45,481 nucleotides of DNA from contig CAMKLO010000022.1 in NCBI GenBank assembly GCA_946413655.1, positions 1 through 45,481 on the forward strand. The letters run 5' to 3'. This document shows positions 15,771 to 24,133 of the stretch, in pieces; position 1 is the stretch's first letter; each line of letters begins with the position of its first letter. The position numbers and the translations under genes were made by a program. Origin of the DNA: an uncultured Fibrobacter sp. Lineage in GTDB: Bacteria > Fibrobacterota > Fibrobacteria > Fibrobacterales > Fibrobacteraceae. The notes beneath the pieces are model-generated. The model had not been told where the DNA came from, did not search any database, and worked only from the letters and a program-made list of their open reading frames with translations.

Positions 15771-15796
15771 TTAAAAGACCCCGGAAAAATCCGGGG
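15768..15796 (-). terminator. Probable terminator of the ankyrin lipoprotein gene
   Basis: On the minus strand, CCCCGG-ATTTTT-CCGGGG (15779-15796) is followed by TCTTTTAATTT. It lies 47 nt after the ankyrin gene stop. Confidence 0.65.
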
Positions 15797-15843
15797 CAAC
15801 ATTTGTATAGCCAAAGGGCGCAACGACCGAAAAAGCAGAGCTA

Positions 15844-16581
15844 CTACTTCTTGGAGTCCTTGAAATACTGCTTGGTGTTCTTGGCACCAGCCTTCTTCAA
15901 AGCCTTGATGAGACGCGGATAACCTTCGTTCGTAGCCCAGTCAAGCACAGAATAGCCCTGACCGCACTTGGCATTCACGTCAACGCCCTTGTTGATGAGG
16001 AACATCATGGCATCGAAGTGGCCACCCTTAACAGCCCAATGGATCGGAAGATAGCCATCCGGGCCACGGGATTCGAGCGGAGCGCCAGCATTGGCCAAAA
16101 TTTCAAGCATGTCGGCCTTGCCCGTCTTTGCGGCAATAAGCACTGCCGTTCCCAGGTTCTGCGGTTCAACGCCTTCCTTCTTGAGCTGATCGAGGATGCG
16201 GTTCACAACTTCTGCATTACCCATCATGACAGCGTTGTCGATAACTTTTTCGCCGTTACTGTTTTGGACGTTGGCTTTGGCGCCATGGTCGAACAAGTAA
16301 TTGAGCACCATCATGTTGCCCTTGTTTGCAGCGATGGCCACAGCGTTGTTGCCATTATCTGCCGGCTGGTCAATTTCAAACGAAGCCTGGAGGAAAAGCG
16401 TCATCTTGGCAGTATCACTGTTGACCGCGTAAGAGACGAACTGGTTCGGCGTAAAGCCAATCTGCTTTTTCGTCAAATACCTACGAACAGACTGCGGATC
16501 GTTCGGGTCCATTTTTTCTTCACAGCCAGTCATCGATAGAAGAAGACCAGCTGCACAGAGTGCCAAGATTTTTTTATTCAT
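15844..16581 (-). CDS. Ankyrin-repeat lipoprotein
   Basis: 245 residues from the ATG at 16581, which has a GGAG site about 9 nt upstream; a longer in-frame form would spoil the signal peptide. Residues 1-20 form a lipoprotein signal with lipobox SMTGC (Cys20). From about residue 75 four to five ankyrin repeats follow, recognisable by segments such as NAVAIAANKGNMMVLNYL, DHGAKANVQN, YLPIHWAVKGGHFDAMMFL and KGVDVNAKCGQGYSVLDWA. Ankyrin repeats mediate protein contacts; the partner is unknown. The protein should be anchored in the envelope. It is flanked by its own terminator and an AT-rich upstream region, so it is likely monocistronic. Confidence 0.92.
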   Translation of the reverse strand: MNKKILALCAAGLLLSMTGCEEKMDPNDPQSVRRYLTKKQIGFTPNQFVSYAVNSDTAKMTLFLQASFEIDQPADNGNNAVAIAANKGNMMVLNYLFDHGAKANVQNSNGEKVIDNAVMMGNAEVVNRILDQLKKEGVEPQNLGTAVLIAAKTGKADMLEILANAGAPLESRGPDGYLPIHWAVKGGHFDAMMFLINKGVDVNAKCGQGYSVLDWATNEGYPRLIKALKKAGAKNTKQYFKDSKK

Positions 16582-16727
16582 ATTATATACTCCAATGAAT
16601 TTTGATTTTTCAAGTCTAAAATTAAACAAAAATTTATCAATTTATACAAAAGCTAACACGAATTTACACTTTTTTATTAAAATAACGGTTTATCGCCTAC
16701 ATCTTATAAAATCCGCCCTCGATTGCT

Positions 16728-19070
16728 TTATTTTTTCTTCTTCGTCGTCTTGATTTTGAGCTTTTCGTTAACCTTGATTTTCGTGTCCTTCAGTCCATTC
16801 CACCTGACAATATCTTCGATAGTCACGCCGTACTGGCGGGAAATATCCCACAAACCCTCGCCTTTCTTGACCACGTGGGTGATTTCTTCGACCTTGGGCG
16901 TACTCGAAGCCGAAGAAGAGGCGGTACCAGGAATCTTGAGTTTCTGCCCTACTTTGATGTTCGAAGAATTGCCCATCTCGTTCATTTCACGGATAGCGCT
17001 CACGGAGGTGTCGAACTTCTTGGCTATAGCATACAGGTTGTCGCCAGAAACAACTGTATAGATAATTGTCGTATTCTTGGAAGACTTCGAGGAACTTGAA
17101 GATTTTTTCGAAGACCTGCTTTGGGAATCGGAAGCATCAACCATCTTGGATGGATCCATAACCGGCTTTCCGTCATCGACGGCACCCGACATTTTACGCG
17201 CCGGGCGAACATAAGCCGGGATGGAGAGGGAATCGCCAACAGTCAAACGCCTTGTAAAGCCTTGGTTCGCCTGCAACAGCAAAAATACAGGCACCTTGAA
17301 CTGCTTCGCAATCTTGGCGTAAGTGTCCCCCGCCTTGACAACGTATTTTTCGCCCTTTTTGAGCGCTACACGCTGCTGCACAAAACTTGTGGGTTTGAGG
17401 TCCGGCTTGGAAACGTAAATCGTATCGCCGTTTTTAACGTTGGACCACGCCTCGATATTGTTCCATACACGGAGCGATTCCTGCGAAATGCCAAAACGGC
17501 GGGAAATGGACGCAAGATTATCCCCAAGTTGCACGACATACGTACGGACTCTCGTCGGTTTCTTGCCCGTTGACCTGCGCGGCGCGACCTTCACCGGAAT
17601 GAGGAGCGTGCGGCCAACTTTCAAGCGCCCGTTCCGCATATCGTTTGCACGCTGGATTTCAGAAGTCCTGACGCCGTACATCTGAGCGATATTCCCAATG
17701 GATTCGCCCTTTTTGACTTTATGCTGTTTCCAGCTTGTAAAGCCGTTCTTTTCCATCCGGTCGTAATTCTGCACGAACGTGGCACGAGTCCCGTACGGCA
17801 AGCGCAACAGGTAAGCGTCGCGGTTCGGAGGCGTACACCACATAGTCAGTTCCATGTTCAAAGAACGGAGCGTATCTTCGGGAACCTTCAAGAACTTGGC
17901 AATTTCATCTAGCGAGAACGAATCAAAAACCGTGACCGTATCGTAATCCGGCAAATGACGCTTAGTGACTTCGACATTGTAATGCTCCGGGAAATGCCCA
18001 ATCACCATGGCGGCAAGGATACGCGGCACGTAATGCATGGTTTCTTGTGGGAGCTGCAAATCCCAATACGTCACGGGGCGGTTCGGACCCCACGTCGAAT
18101 CAGCCTGTTTTTCCTTGAGCAACCGGCGTATGCGGTTTTCGCCACAGTTGTAAGCGGCCATCGACAAAAGCCAGTCGCCAAATTCATCGTGAAGTTCAGA
18201 AAGGTAGGTCAACGCGGCATCAGTCGCCAATTCGGGATTGCGACGCATATCGACCCAGAAATCAAGTTCAAGGCCATAACGGGCACCCGTTTCGGGAATA
18301 AACTGCCACATGCCGCCCGCTTTTGCACGGCTGTATGCCTTGACGTTAAAACCGGATTCCACCAACGCCAAATAAATGAGGTCCCTCGGCATGCGCCTTT
18401 GCGCGAGTTTTGCATAAATTAACGAATCATAAGCGGTCTTACGAGTGAGCGACCTCGTGATAAAGCCGCGCGCAGAGTTCGTCATGTAATAAATTTCCTG
18501 CATGACGCGATCATTGAACCGAATCGGCAACGAGAACCGCCCGGCATCCACAGTATCCAGGAAATTCTCGATAACGCGGATGGAGGCGCTGTCCGCCATA
18601 TTTTCGTCATAAGCGTCAATACCTTCAATGGACACGCTGTCCAAAGAAGTCGAATCGCCCCCCTCGCCCGACAAATTGGGATATACGTCTTCCAGGGCCT
18701 GCACAATGCGAAGCGGCATCTGCATTTTGTAAATGGAATCTTCGGAACGGGTAAGCCCGCTCTTCAAAGAATCGTATTTTTCCGTGACTAACAGGCGAAG
18801 CGCTTCTTCGAGATAATGCTTGGAAACAGCCCATTCATGGTTGTCGATTGCCTGAAGACCATACTGGTAATAGACCCACGAAGGCCTGGTCGAATCACCG
18901 ACTATTTCCATCCCCGGATTTACCTGGGGTACATCAATAGAAACCTTCTCCGCCTGGATAGGTTCTCCCTGAGGTGACGCGGCTACTCTTTTCTGCTTAG
19001 AAGCGCAAGCAGAGAACATCAAGATAGCGAGCGCGAGACCAACTCGAATTAGTTTAGGCGACCATATCAC
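16728..19070 (-). CDS. mltD: Membrane-bound lytic transglycosylase (MltD-type) with five LysM domains
   Basis: 780 residues. It cleaves peptidoglycan between MurNAc and GlcNAc in the periplasm. A lipobox FSAC places the lipid on Cys22. The SLT domain spans about 205-350, with the catalytic glutamate E238 in LALVESGF, then AYSRAKAGGMWQFIPET and MAAYNCGENR. Five LysM domains for glycan binding follow at about 450-493, 509-554, 575-618, 670-714 and 730-774, with a Ser/Lys-rich linker near 647-667. Five is more than the two of E. coli MltD. The start is GTG, which overlaps the stop of the upstream acidic-protein gene (GTGA), indicating coupling. Name is by domain order; substrate preference is not visible. 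Confidence 0.93.
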   Translation of the reverse strand: MIWSPKLIRVGLALAILMFSACASKQKRVAASPQGEPIQAEKVSIDVPQVNPGMEIVGDSTRPSWVYYQYGLQAIDNHEWAVSKHYLEEALRLLVTEKYDSLKSGLTRSEDSIYKMQMPLRIVQALEDVYPNLSGEGGDSTSLDSVSIEGIDAYDENMADSASIRVIENFLDTVDAGRFSLPIRFNDRVMQEIYYMTNSARGFITRSLTRKTAYDSLIYAKLAQRRMPRDLIYLALVESGFNVKAYSRAKAGGMWQFIPETGARYGLELDFWVDMRRNPELATDAALTYLSELHDEFGDWLLSMAAYNCGENRIRRLLKEKQADSTWGPNRPVTYWDLQLPQETMHYVPRILAAMVIGHFPEHYNVEVTKRHLPDYDTVTVFDSFSLDEIAKFLKVPEDTLRSLNMELTMWCTPPNRDAYLLRLPYGTRATFVQNYDRMEKNGFTSWKQHKVKKGESIGNIAQMYGVRTSEIQRANDMRNGRLKVGRTLLIPVKVAPRRSTGKKPTRVRTYVVQLGDNLASISRRFGISQESLRVWNNIEAWSNVKNGDTIYVSKPDLKPTSFVQQRVALKKGEKYVVKAGDTYAKIAKQFKVPVFLLLQANQGFTRRLTVGDSLSIPAYVRPARKMSGAVDDGKPVMDPSKMVDASDSQSRSSKKSSSSSKSSKNTTIIYTVVSGDNLYAIAKKFDTSVSAIREMNEMGNSSNIKVGQKLKIPGTASSSASSTPKVEEITHVVKKGEGLWDISRQYGVTIEDIVRWNGLKDTKIKVNEKLKIKTTKKKK

Positions 19071-19282
19071 TGGTCAAAATCCATATCCTCGCCGTAGTCA
19101 GACCAAATGGGGTTACGGCCAAAGGACGGCTTGTCGAAATCAACTTCTTCGTCAACTTCTTCTTCCAACAATTCTTCTTCTTCCTTGTTCAGATCGTCCT
19201 CTTCACCTAAAAAAGTCGGATCGGGCGTATCATCGAAAGCATCACTCTTAGGACGACGACCACAATAGTAAGCAATACTCAT
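19067..19282 (-). CDS. Small acidic protein upstream of mltD
   Basis: 71 residues with an extended run of Glu/Asp (about residues 27-50). There is no signal peptide and no recognised family. The ATG at 19282 has a strong GGAGG site 9 nt upstream, and the gene overlaps the GTG start of mltD by 4 nt, which makes co-translation likely. It may be a small cytoplasmic partner or simply couple mltD translation; this is inference. Confidence 0.8.
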   Translation of the reverse strand: MSIAYYCGRRPKSDAFDDTPDPTFLGEEDDLNKEEEELLEEEVDEEVDFDKPSFGRNPIWSDYGEDMDFDQ

Positions 19283-19300
19283 TTAAGGGTTCCTCCACTG

Positions 19301-19456
19301 TTATTGCATCAAACGATTCATTCCATACAGGATTACCCCGCACATCGCAAACGCAGTCACGATTTGCAGGATGATGATGATCCTGTTGATCTTGTACGCC
19401 TTTTGCGACTTTCGATGCCATGACGGCAATTTGTTTGCGGAGTTCTTGTTTCTCAC
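19301..19456 (-). CDS. Small single-span membrane protein (GTG start), first gene of the mltD operon
   Basis: 51 residues in a frame that starts with GTG at 19456 and ends with TAA at 19301, 18 nt before the acidic-protein gene. The N-terminus is basic (RNKNSANKLPSWHRKSQKAY), then residues 25-45 (RIIIILQIVTAFAMCGVILY) form one hydrophobic span and a short MNRLMQ tail follows. This charge and hydrophobicity pattern is typical of a real bitopic protein with the basic end in the cytoplasm. The competing frame at 19248-19478 is His/Gln-rich and lacks such structure. A TATATT box lies 11 nt upstream of the GTG. No family recognised. Confidence 0.6.
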   Translation of the reverse strand: MRNKNSANKLPSWHRKSQKAYKINRIIIILQIVTAFAMCGVILYGMNRLMQ

Positions 19457-19534
19457 TTCGGAAGTGAAATATATACATAAATTTGAAAATGCAAACAGTT
19501 AATCAAAAAAAATGTCTAAATTCTTTACATAAAA

Positions 19535-21664
19535 ATGAAACAGTTTCTAATCACTATTCTTATTAGCGCCGTTTTCCTGTTTGCGCAACCTGGATTTTCC
19601 TACAACAACAGCGGAATCCAAATTCCTGGAGCACGCACCCTAGCTCCAGGAGACCTGTTCATCATGGGCGGGTTCGAAATGGCCAGCAGCAAGGAAACCG
19701 CAAGTATCGAAGGCTACATGACCGACGAGAACGGGACCCAACGGCAACTGGACAAGGCCTCCCCTTCGAATTCCGTCATCGGATACATCGGCTACGGCAT
19801 CCTGAGGAACCTGGAAGTCGGGACGCACCTGAATTTCCACTACGACGGAAACGCCGCCAGGACAAAACTCAAGGGACTCGGTTTTGGCGATCTTGGACTC
19901 ATGGTCAAGGCAGCTCCGCCAAACCAAAAAATAACGGACAAGGTCAACGTATCCGCATCACTTGAATTTTTCATTCCAAGCGGCACCAACGAGAAAGGCC
20001 TGCGCCCCAGAAGACTTTGGTACATCCATGAAGACAACACGACGCACCCCTACTCCGCAGCAGACTTCGCCCTTGCGGGAACACTTTATTTATCCATAAA
20101 CTTCAACAAGTACATTATCTGGAACAACTACGCAGGTTACCTTAGGACATTCGAAAACAGCGAGAACGTTTTCGTCTGGGGTTCCGGGTTGAGCCTGTTC
20201 GCTTACGAATGGGTATCCATTGTTGTCGAAGCCTCTGGCGAAACATGGATCAAGTCAAACATGCTGAGCGAATTCGTGAACGACCAAATAAGGTTCTCTC
20301 CGGGGCTTAAAATAAAGCTCCCGAAGCGGACGACACTTTCGATAAGTGCCGACCTCGGCATGGACCTTTTCCGTAAGAGAAAAGTCAGTCGCGGTCACCC
20401 CATAACGGTAAAGAACAATGGCCATTCGTATTCATATACCGTTCCGGGAAGCCCTCCAATAGCAGCATCCATCAGGCTCAGTCGAACGTTCGACCTCAAC
20501 GGAAAGATGGAAGATTTCAAGAAGCGCATGGACTCGTGCCCCAAGTCCGGTCGAACATTTAAAGAGAACGGATACAAGTGCGCTCCCGACGAAGACAATG
20601 ACGGTATTGCCGACGATTTGGACCAGTGCCCCGACACGCCAGAAAATATTTCCGTCGATGAAAAGGGATGCCCGCATGACCAGGACCAAGATGGCGTGCC
20701 GGATTATCAGGACGAATGCCCAGACACCAAGGCCGGATACCCGACCGATGAATTCGGATGTATCCGCGATGCAGACAAAGATGGCGTACCGGACGAACTA
20801 GACCGCTGCCCCAGGACACACGCCGGTAACGAAGTTAACGAGAAGGGCTGCCTTGTGGATAGCGACGAGGACGGTATTCCGAACATATTCGACAAATGCC
20901 CAGATACCCCCACAGGGTTTGCAGTCAACAAGTACGGTTGCATGCTGGACAATGACGAAGACGGCGTGCCGGACGAATTGGACAAGTGCCAAGACAGCGC
21001 ACCCAATGAAGCCGTAAACAAGGATGGTTGTCCCGTCGATTCCGATGAAGACGGAATTCCGGACGTTATGGACAAATGCGGAGAAACGCCACAAGGTGTG
21101 AAAGTCGATAGCGTTGGCTGCCGGTTGGACGCGGACCGCGATGGAGTCTTCGACGAAGAAGACAAATGCGCGAACACTCCCGAAGACGCCCCTGTTGACA
21201 CCATCGGATGCCCATTAGATTCAGACCACGACGGCATTTACGACTACTTGGACAACTGCCCCAACACCATCGAAAATACCGAAGTCGATAAGGACGGATG
21301 CCCCATTCGTGAAAAGCAGAACCTCGATAAGATAGCAAGACGCATTCAGTTCCATAAGGGCTCGGAAAAGCCACTAAATTCCGCCTACACGGCATTTAGT
21401 GACATCGTCTCCATCATGCGTCACAACAAACTAATTGCAATCGAAATCCAGTGCAGCGTCAAATCGGGCGAATCCATGGATCCACAAGCTCTTTCGGAAG
21501 CACGCGCAAACCTCATCTTCGAATTCATTACAAATAAAGGAATCAATGCTGAACGTTTGAAAGCGGCAGGATATGGATTGCACTTGCCAAAGGATGTCCG
21601 CGAACATAGCAAACTGAACCCCGTCGGCATAAGGCTATTGCCTCACCGCATCATAGAAGAGTAG
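19535..21664 (+). CDS. Outer-membrane protein with eight TSP3 calcium-binding repeats and an OmpA-like C-terminus
   Basis: 709 residues. A signal peptide (1-22) precedes a strand-rich domain of about 300 residues, probably a barrel. From about residue 350 to 589 come eight thrombospondin type 3 repeats, each with a DxDxDG calcium-binding core and a DxCP end (for example DQDQDGVPDYQDECP), alternating with short NEKGC-like segments. The last 120 residues resemble an OmpA peptidoglycan-binding domain (ALSEARANLIFEFI), but the acidic residue normally in the TD position is missing, so binding to diaminopimelate is uncertain. Such proteins link the outer membrane and the cell wall; in fibrobacters they are often abundant, which is recollection. 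Single gene. Confidence 0.9.
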   Translation: MKQFLITILISAVFLFAQPGFSYNNSGIQIPGARTLAPGDLFIMGGFEMASSKETASIEGYMTDENGTQRQLDKASPSNSVIGYIGYGILRNLEVGTHLNFHYDGNAARTKLKGLGFGDLGLMVKAAPPNQKITDKVNVSASLEFFIPSGTNEKGLRPRRLWYIHEDNTTHPYSAADFALAGTLYLSINFNKYIIWNNYAGYLRTFENSENVFVWGSGLSLFAYEWVSIVVEASGETWIKSNMLSEFVNDQIRFSPGLKIKLPKRTTLSISADLGMDLFRKRKVSRGHPITVKNNGHSYSYTVPGSPPIAASIRLSRTFDLNGKMEDFKKRMDSCPKSGRTFKENGYKCAPDEDNDGIADDLDQCPDTPENISVDEKGCPHDQDQDGVPDYQDECPDTKAGYPTDEFGCIRDADKDGVPDELDRCPRTHAGNEVNEKGCLVDSDEDGIPNIFDKCPDTPTGFAVNKYGCMLDNDEDGVPDELDKCQDSAPNEAVNKDGCPVDSDEDGIPDVMDKCGETPQGVKVDSVGCRLDADRDGVFDEEDKCANTPEDAPVDTIGCPLDSDHDGIYDYLDNCPNTIENTEVDKDGCPIREKQNLDKIARRIQFHKGSEKPLNSAYTAFSDIVSIMRHNKLIAIEIQCSVKSGESMDPQALSEARANLIFEFITNKGINAERLKAAGYGLHLPKDVREHSKLNPVGIRLLPHRIIEE

Positions 21665-21713
21665 TTGGTAGAGCAGCTTAGTCGGCCCTTCGGCCAAGCT
21701 CAGGGACCTTAAA

Positions 21714-21990
21714 GGTTGGTGAGCCTGTCGAACCAAAGTTCTAAACTCTATCATTCCTGTTGAACAAGAGTGCGATAACGAGCGCAACGACAACGTAAAG
21801 CGCCACAGCCGCAAACAGCCCGAGAATCTCCGAGCCCGAAACCGCCTCCACCTTGATGTACAGGAGCACGGAAAGGGGCATGGCCAGCAAAAAAAGGATT
21901 CCGGGGATTTTCTGTTTCATGCTTATAAAATAGAAAAAAGCCGCGTGGTTCGGCAGGCTCACCAACCATGGTTCGGCAGGCTAACCAACC
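21714..21990. repeat. Inverted and direct 21-bp repeats flanking a small gene
   Basis: GGTTGGTGAGCCTGTCGAACC at 21714-21734 is the reverse complement, with one mismatch, of GGTTCGGCAGGCTCACCAACC at 21947-21967. A direct near-copy follows at 21970-21990. The pair brackets the 59-residue membrane protein gene. Confidence 0.85.
21741..21920 (-). CDS. Small two-span membrane protein
   Basis: 59 residues from the ATG at 21920. Two hydrophobic spans (about 6-21 and 31-52) are separated by the loop KVEAVSGSE, and the chain ends in basic and polar residues (NRNDRV). No family recognised. A TATTTT box lies 6 nt before the ATG, the same near-leaderless arrangement as other genes here. The gene is bracketed by inverted 21-bp repeats. 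The longer upstream start would include repeat DNA and is rejected. Confidence 0.6.
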   Translation of the reverse strand: MKQKIPGILFLLAMPLSVLLYIKVEAVSGSEILGLFAAVALYVVVALVIALLFNRNDRV

Positions 21991-22026
21991 ATGATTCGGC
22001 ATGACGGCACTACGCAATTTTAGCAC

Positions 22027-22107
22027 GTCATTCTGAACGCGAAGCGTGAAGAATCCAGCGCAGTTCGGGATTTGACTGGATCCTTCCCCCTACGGGCTCA
22101 GGATGAC
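22027..22107. repeat. Two opposed copies of the dispersed palindromic repeat
   Basis: A minus-oriented copy (22027-22058, GTCATTCTGA...GAATCCAG) and a plus-oriented copy (22075-22107, ACTGGATCCTTC...TCAGGATGAC) lie 16 nt apart. The second has the self-complementary centre CCCCTACGGGC. Confidence 0.75.
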
Positions 22108-22150
22108 GACTCTGTAGCGAGGCGTGTCGCCGGGGCCGGCATACTCAATA

Positions 22151-23800
22151 TTACTTCACGGTAATCTGATACTTCTTGTCGCCAGCGTTAACCTGGTAGT
22201 AGCCCTTGAATCCGCGGAACTTGGCTTCGCCGTTTTCGTCAGCAACCGCCCTAAGGTCGGTCGTCCAGACCTTGTGCCACAAGTCATAGACTCGCTTTGC
22301 GGCAGGCTTTTCGCGACCGTCCGAAGCAATCATGCCGCCGTTTTTGACCCAGTGACGGTTGTCCCAGAAGCCCCACAACACAATGCCGTTCACAGCCGGA
22401 TGGCTGAATGCAGTACGGATAAACGTTTCGAATTTTTCAGCTTGTACTTCTTCGGTATCGTTCATACCAACCTGCCAATCGCCCACATCAAATTCCGTCA
22501 CCTTGATCGGGAGACCGAGAGAAGCGAGCTTATCGAGACGCGCCTTGATGAGTCCCGGAATCACCGGACGCAGCCCAAAGTGGCACTGCACGCCGATACC
22601 CATCACAGGCACCTTGCGGTCGAGCATGCCCTTAATCAAACCATAATAGCGGTCCGTTTCGCCAGCGGCGACAACGTTGTAGTCGTTGATGTAAAGAATT
22701 GCACTCGGGTCTGCCTTGTGTGCCCAAATAAATGCACTGTCGAGAATTTCCCAGCCGCACTTGTTGAACGTCCAGGATTCGTGAATCGGTTCGTTCCAAA
22801 CGTCGTATTCCGTAATCTTGCCCTTGTATTCCTTGAGGTCGCGATTGATGCGGGCCTTGAGCTTTTCGGCCATTTCTTCGCAACTACCCTTGTTGCTATA
22901 ATGCTTGTCGAAGCCGTAGCCCTGATGGCTCCACATGAGAGCATGACCGCGAAGTTTCCAATGATTTTGGGCAGTGAAGTCCGTGTATTCCTTCATCTCT
23001 TCACGCTTGATTTTGCCCTTCTTCGGTTCGTATTCCGGCCACTTGAACTGGTTCTCGGAAACACCATGCCAGAAGTATTTCTTGGCTGCATTCCTGTACC
23101 ATTTTTCGGTGCTGTCCTTAGTATCGTAAAGCGCGAGAGCCGTACCGAACGGGAACAAATGACGCAACAGCTTCACGTGGACCTTTTCACCCGGATTTGC
23201 CTTGACCACGAAATCCGCCTTGCGGAGCGAATCAATACGGCTGTCTGCAGCTTCGTACCATGCCGGGTCGGACATTTCGTCCATCTTCTCGACTTCCACG
23301 TCGTCAAGCTGAATCCAGCCCTTCTTTAAGCCAATCTGGAAAGTAATATTGTTGAGGCCGTAACCCTTCTGGTCGGCAAGGAAAATCATTTCGTAAGTCT
23401 GCCACTTGTCCGTCAAGTCAAAGGAAGCGCTTTCTTTTTGACGGTAATCCGGAGGGCCACCCTGCACCACGGAATTGATAGGCATGTTGCCTTTGGCCTT
23501 GAACGAGAGCTTGTAAAAACCGGAATCCGCAAGCCACTTGGGCGGCTGGAGCTGCAAGCCCCACCACGGATTCGGAAGTTCCTTCACCACGACCTTTGCG
23601 CCCTGAGAACCATCGACGCCAAGCCCCTGCACAGCAATCTGCGATTCGGCTTTTGCTGGACCATCCGGATTGTTCCAGAGATACCAACCACCGTCACCGT
23701 ATTCCATGTCGCCGTTGTTTAACTGCGCGAAAGACGGAATCGAGAGCGCGAAGGCGACAGACGCCGCTAGGGCAAGAGCCTTTTTATTTTTCAAAACCAT
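22151..23800 (-). CDS. Secreted GH10 endo-beta-1,4-xylanase with N-terminal carbohydrate-binding-like domain
   Basis: 549 residues. The signal peptide ends at about Ala25 (IPSFAQ). Residues 27-172 look like a beta-sandwich carbohydrate-binding domain of the CBM4/9/22 type (NGDMEYGDGGWYLWNN, WIQLDDVEVE). The GH10 barrel follows (about 185-512): RGHALMWSHQ at 284-293, acid/base Glu337 in DVWNEPIHE and nucleophile Glu436 in IKVTEFDVGD, plus VLWGFWDNRHW at 474-484. It would hydrolyse xylan outside the cell. The C-terminal 35 residues (GFKGYYQVNAGDKKYQITVK) resemble a short strand-rich appendage common after GH10 domains. The ATG at 23800 has a GAGG site 8 nt upstream. Complete and well conserved. 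Confidence 0.96.
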   Translation of the reverse strand: MVLKNKKALALAASVAFALSIPSFAQLNNGDMEYGDGGWYLWNNPDGPAKAESQIAVQGLGVDGSQGAKVVVKELPNPWWGLQLQPPKWLADSGFYKLSFKAKGNMPINSVVQGGPPDYRQKESASFDLTDKWQTYEMIFLADQKGYGLNNITFQIGLKKGWIQLDDVEVEKMDEMSDPAWYEAADSRIDSLRKADFVVKANPGEKVHVKLLRHLFPFGTALALYDTKDSTEKWYRNAAKKYFWHGVSENQFKWPEYEPKKGKIKREEMKEYTDFTAQNHWKLRGHALMWSHQGYGFDKHYSNKGSCEEMAEKLKARINRDLKEYKGKITEYDVWNEPIHESWTFNKCGWEILDSAFIWAHKADPSAILYINDYNVVAAGETDRYYGLIKGMLDRKVPVMGIGVQCHFGLRPVIPGLIKARLDKLASLGLPIKVTEFDVGDWQVGMNDTEEVQAEKFETFIRTAFSHPAVNGIVLWGFWDNRHWVKNGGMIASDGREKPAAKRVYDLWHKVWTTDLRAVADENGEAKFRGFKGYYQVNAGDKKYQITVK

Positions 23801-23859
23801 TAGAAAACCTCAATATTGTTATCTAGAACAATCAATTTGCCGAAAAGAACTTTTTTTAT

Positions 23860-23889
23860 GTCATCCTGAACGACAGTGAAGGATCCAGT
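23860..23889. repeat. Dispersed palindromic repeat copy
   Basis: GTCATCCTGAACG and GAAGGATCCAGT arms with a short centre (ACAGT). It is located between the xylanase start and the AT-rich islet. Confidence 0.7.
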
Positions 23890-23904
23890 TATTTTTAACC
23901 TAAA

Positions 23905-23910
23905 TATATA
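23905..23910 (+). promoter_or_regulatory. Candidate -10 box for the 23918 reading frame
   Basis: TATATA 7 nt before an ATG, as in other genes of the window; this is the main argument that the 23918 frame was once or still is a gene. Confidence 0.3.
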
Positions 23911-23917
23911 CTTGAAC

Positions 23918-24133
23918 ATGGAATTTAGCGAGCCCCAAATCCCTATTTCGCCCGACTATAATACCGACATTGTAAAAAGTGTAGCAAGTGTATTGAACAA
24001 TATATCGAAAAAACTAATTCCTCAGCTCAATTTTCCCGATTCCATCACGCAAAAATGCACTTGCGCATTTTCATTGCCGAACCGTAGTGTATTGCGCTTT
24101 GTGCAATTTCAAATCGCTAAAAAATTTGTATGA
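23918..24133 (+). CDS. Small hypothetical protein, possibly a gene remnant
   Basis: 71 residues. The first 46 (MEFSEPQIPISPDYNTDIVK and on) look like ordinary soluble protein with a helix, but the last 25 run through a hairpin-forming AT-rich stretch (AAAATGC/GCATTTT at about 24053-24072) and look less protein-like. No family recognised. The TATATA box at the right distance supports the start. It may be the 5' part of a gene whose remainder was lost, given the direct repeats just downstream. Confidence 0.35.
   Translation: MEFSEPQIPISPDYNTDIVKSVASVLNNISKKLIPQLNFPDSITQKCTCAFSLPNRSVLRFVQFQIAKKFV

Noticed and set aside
15575..15823. Minus-strand frame of 82 codons before dapB
   Set aside because: It reads through tandem repeats and gives a repetitive Cys/Phe peptide; it is repeat DNA and not a gene.
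19248..19478. Minus-strand frame of 76 codons upstream of mltD
   Set aside because: The other frame at 19301-19456 has a clear membrane span and ends just before the next gene; this frame is His/Gln-rich and overlaps the acidic-protein gene.
22124..23329. Plus-strand open frame of 401 codons opposite the xylanase
   Set aside because: Antisense shadow; GH10 catalytic motifs lie on the minus strand.
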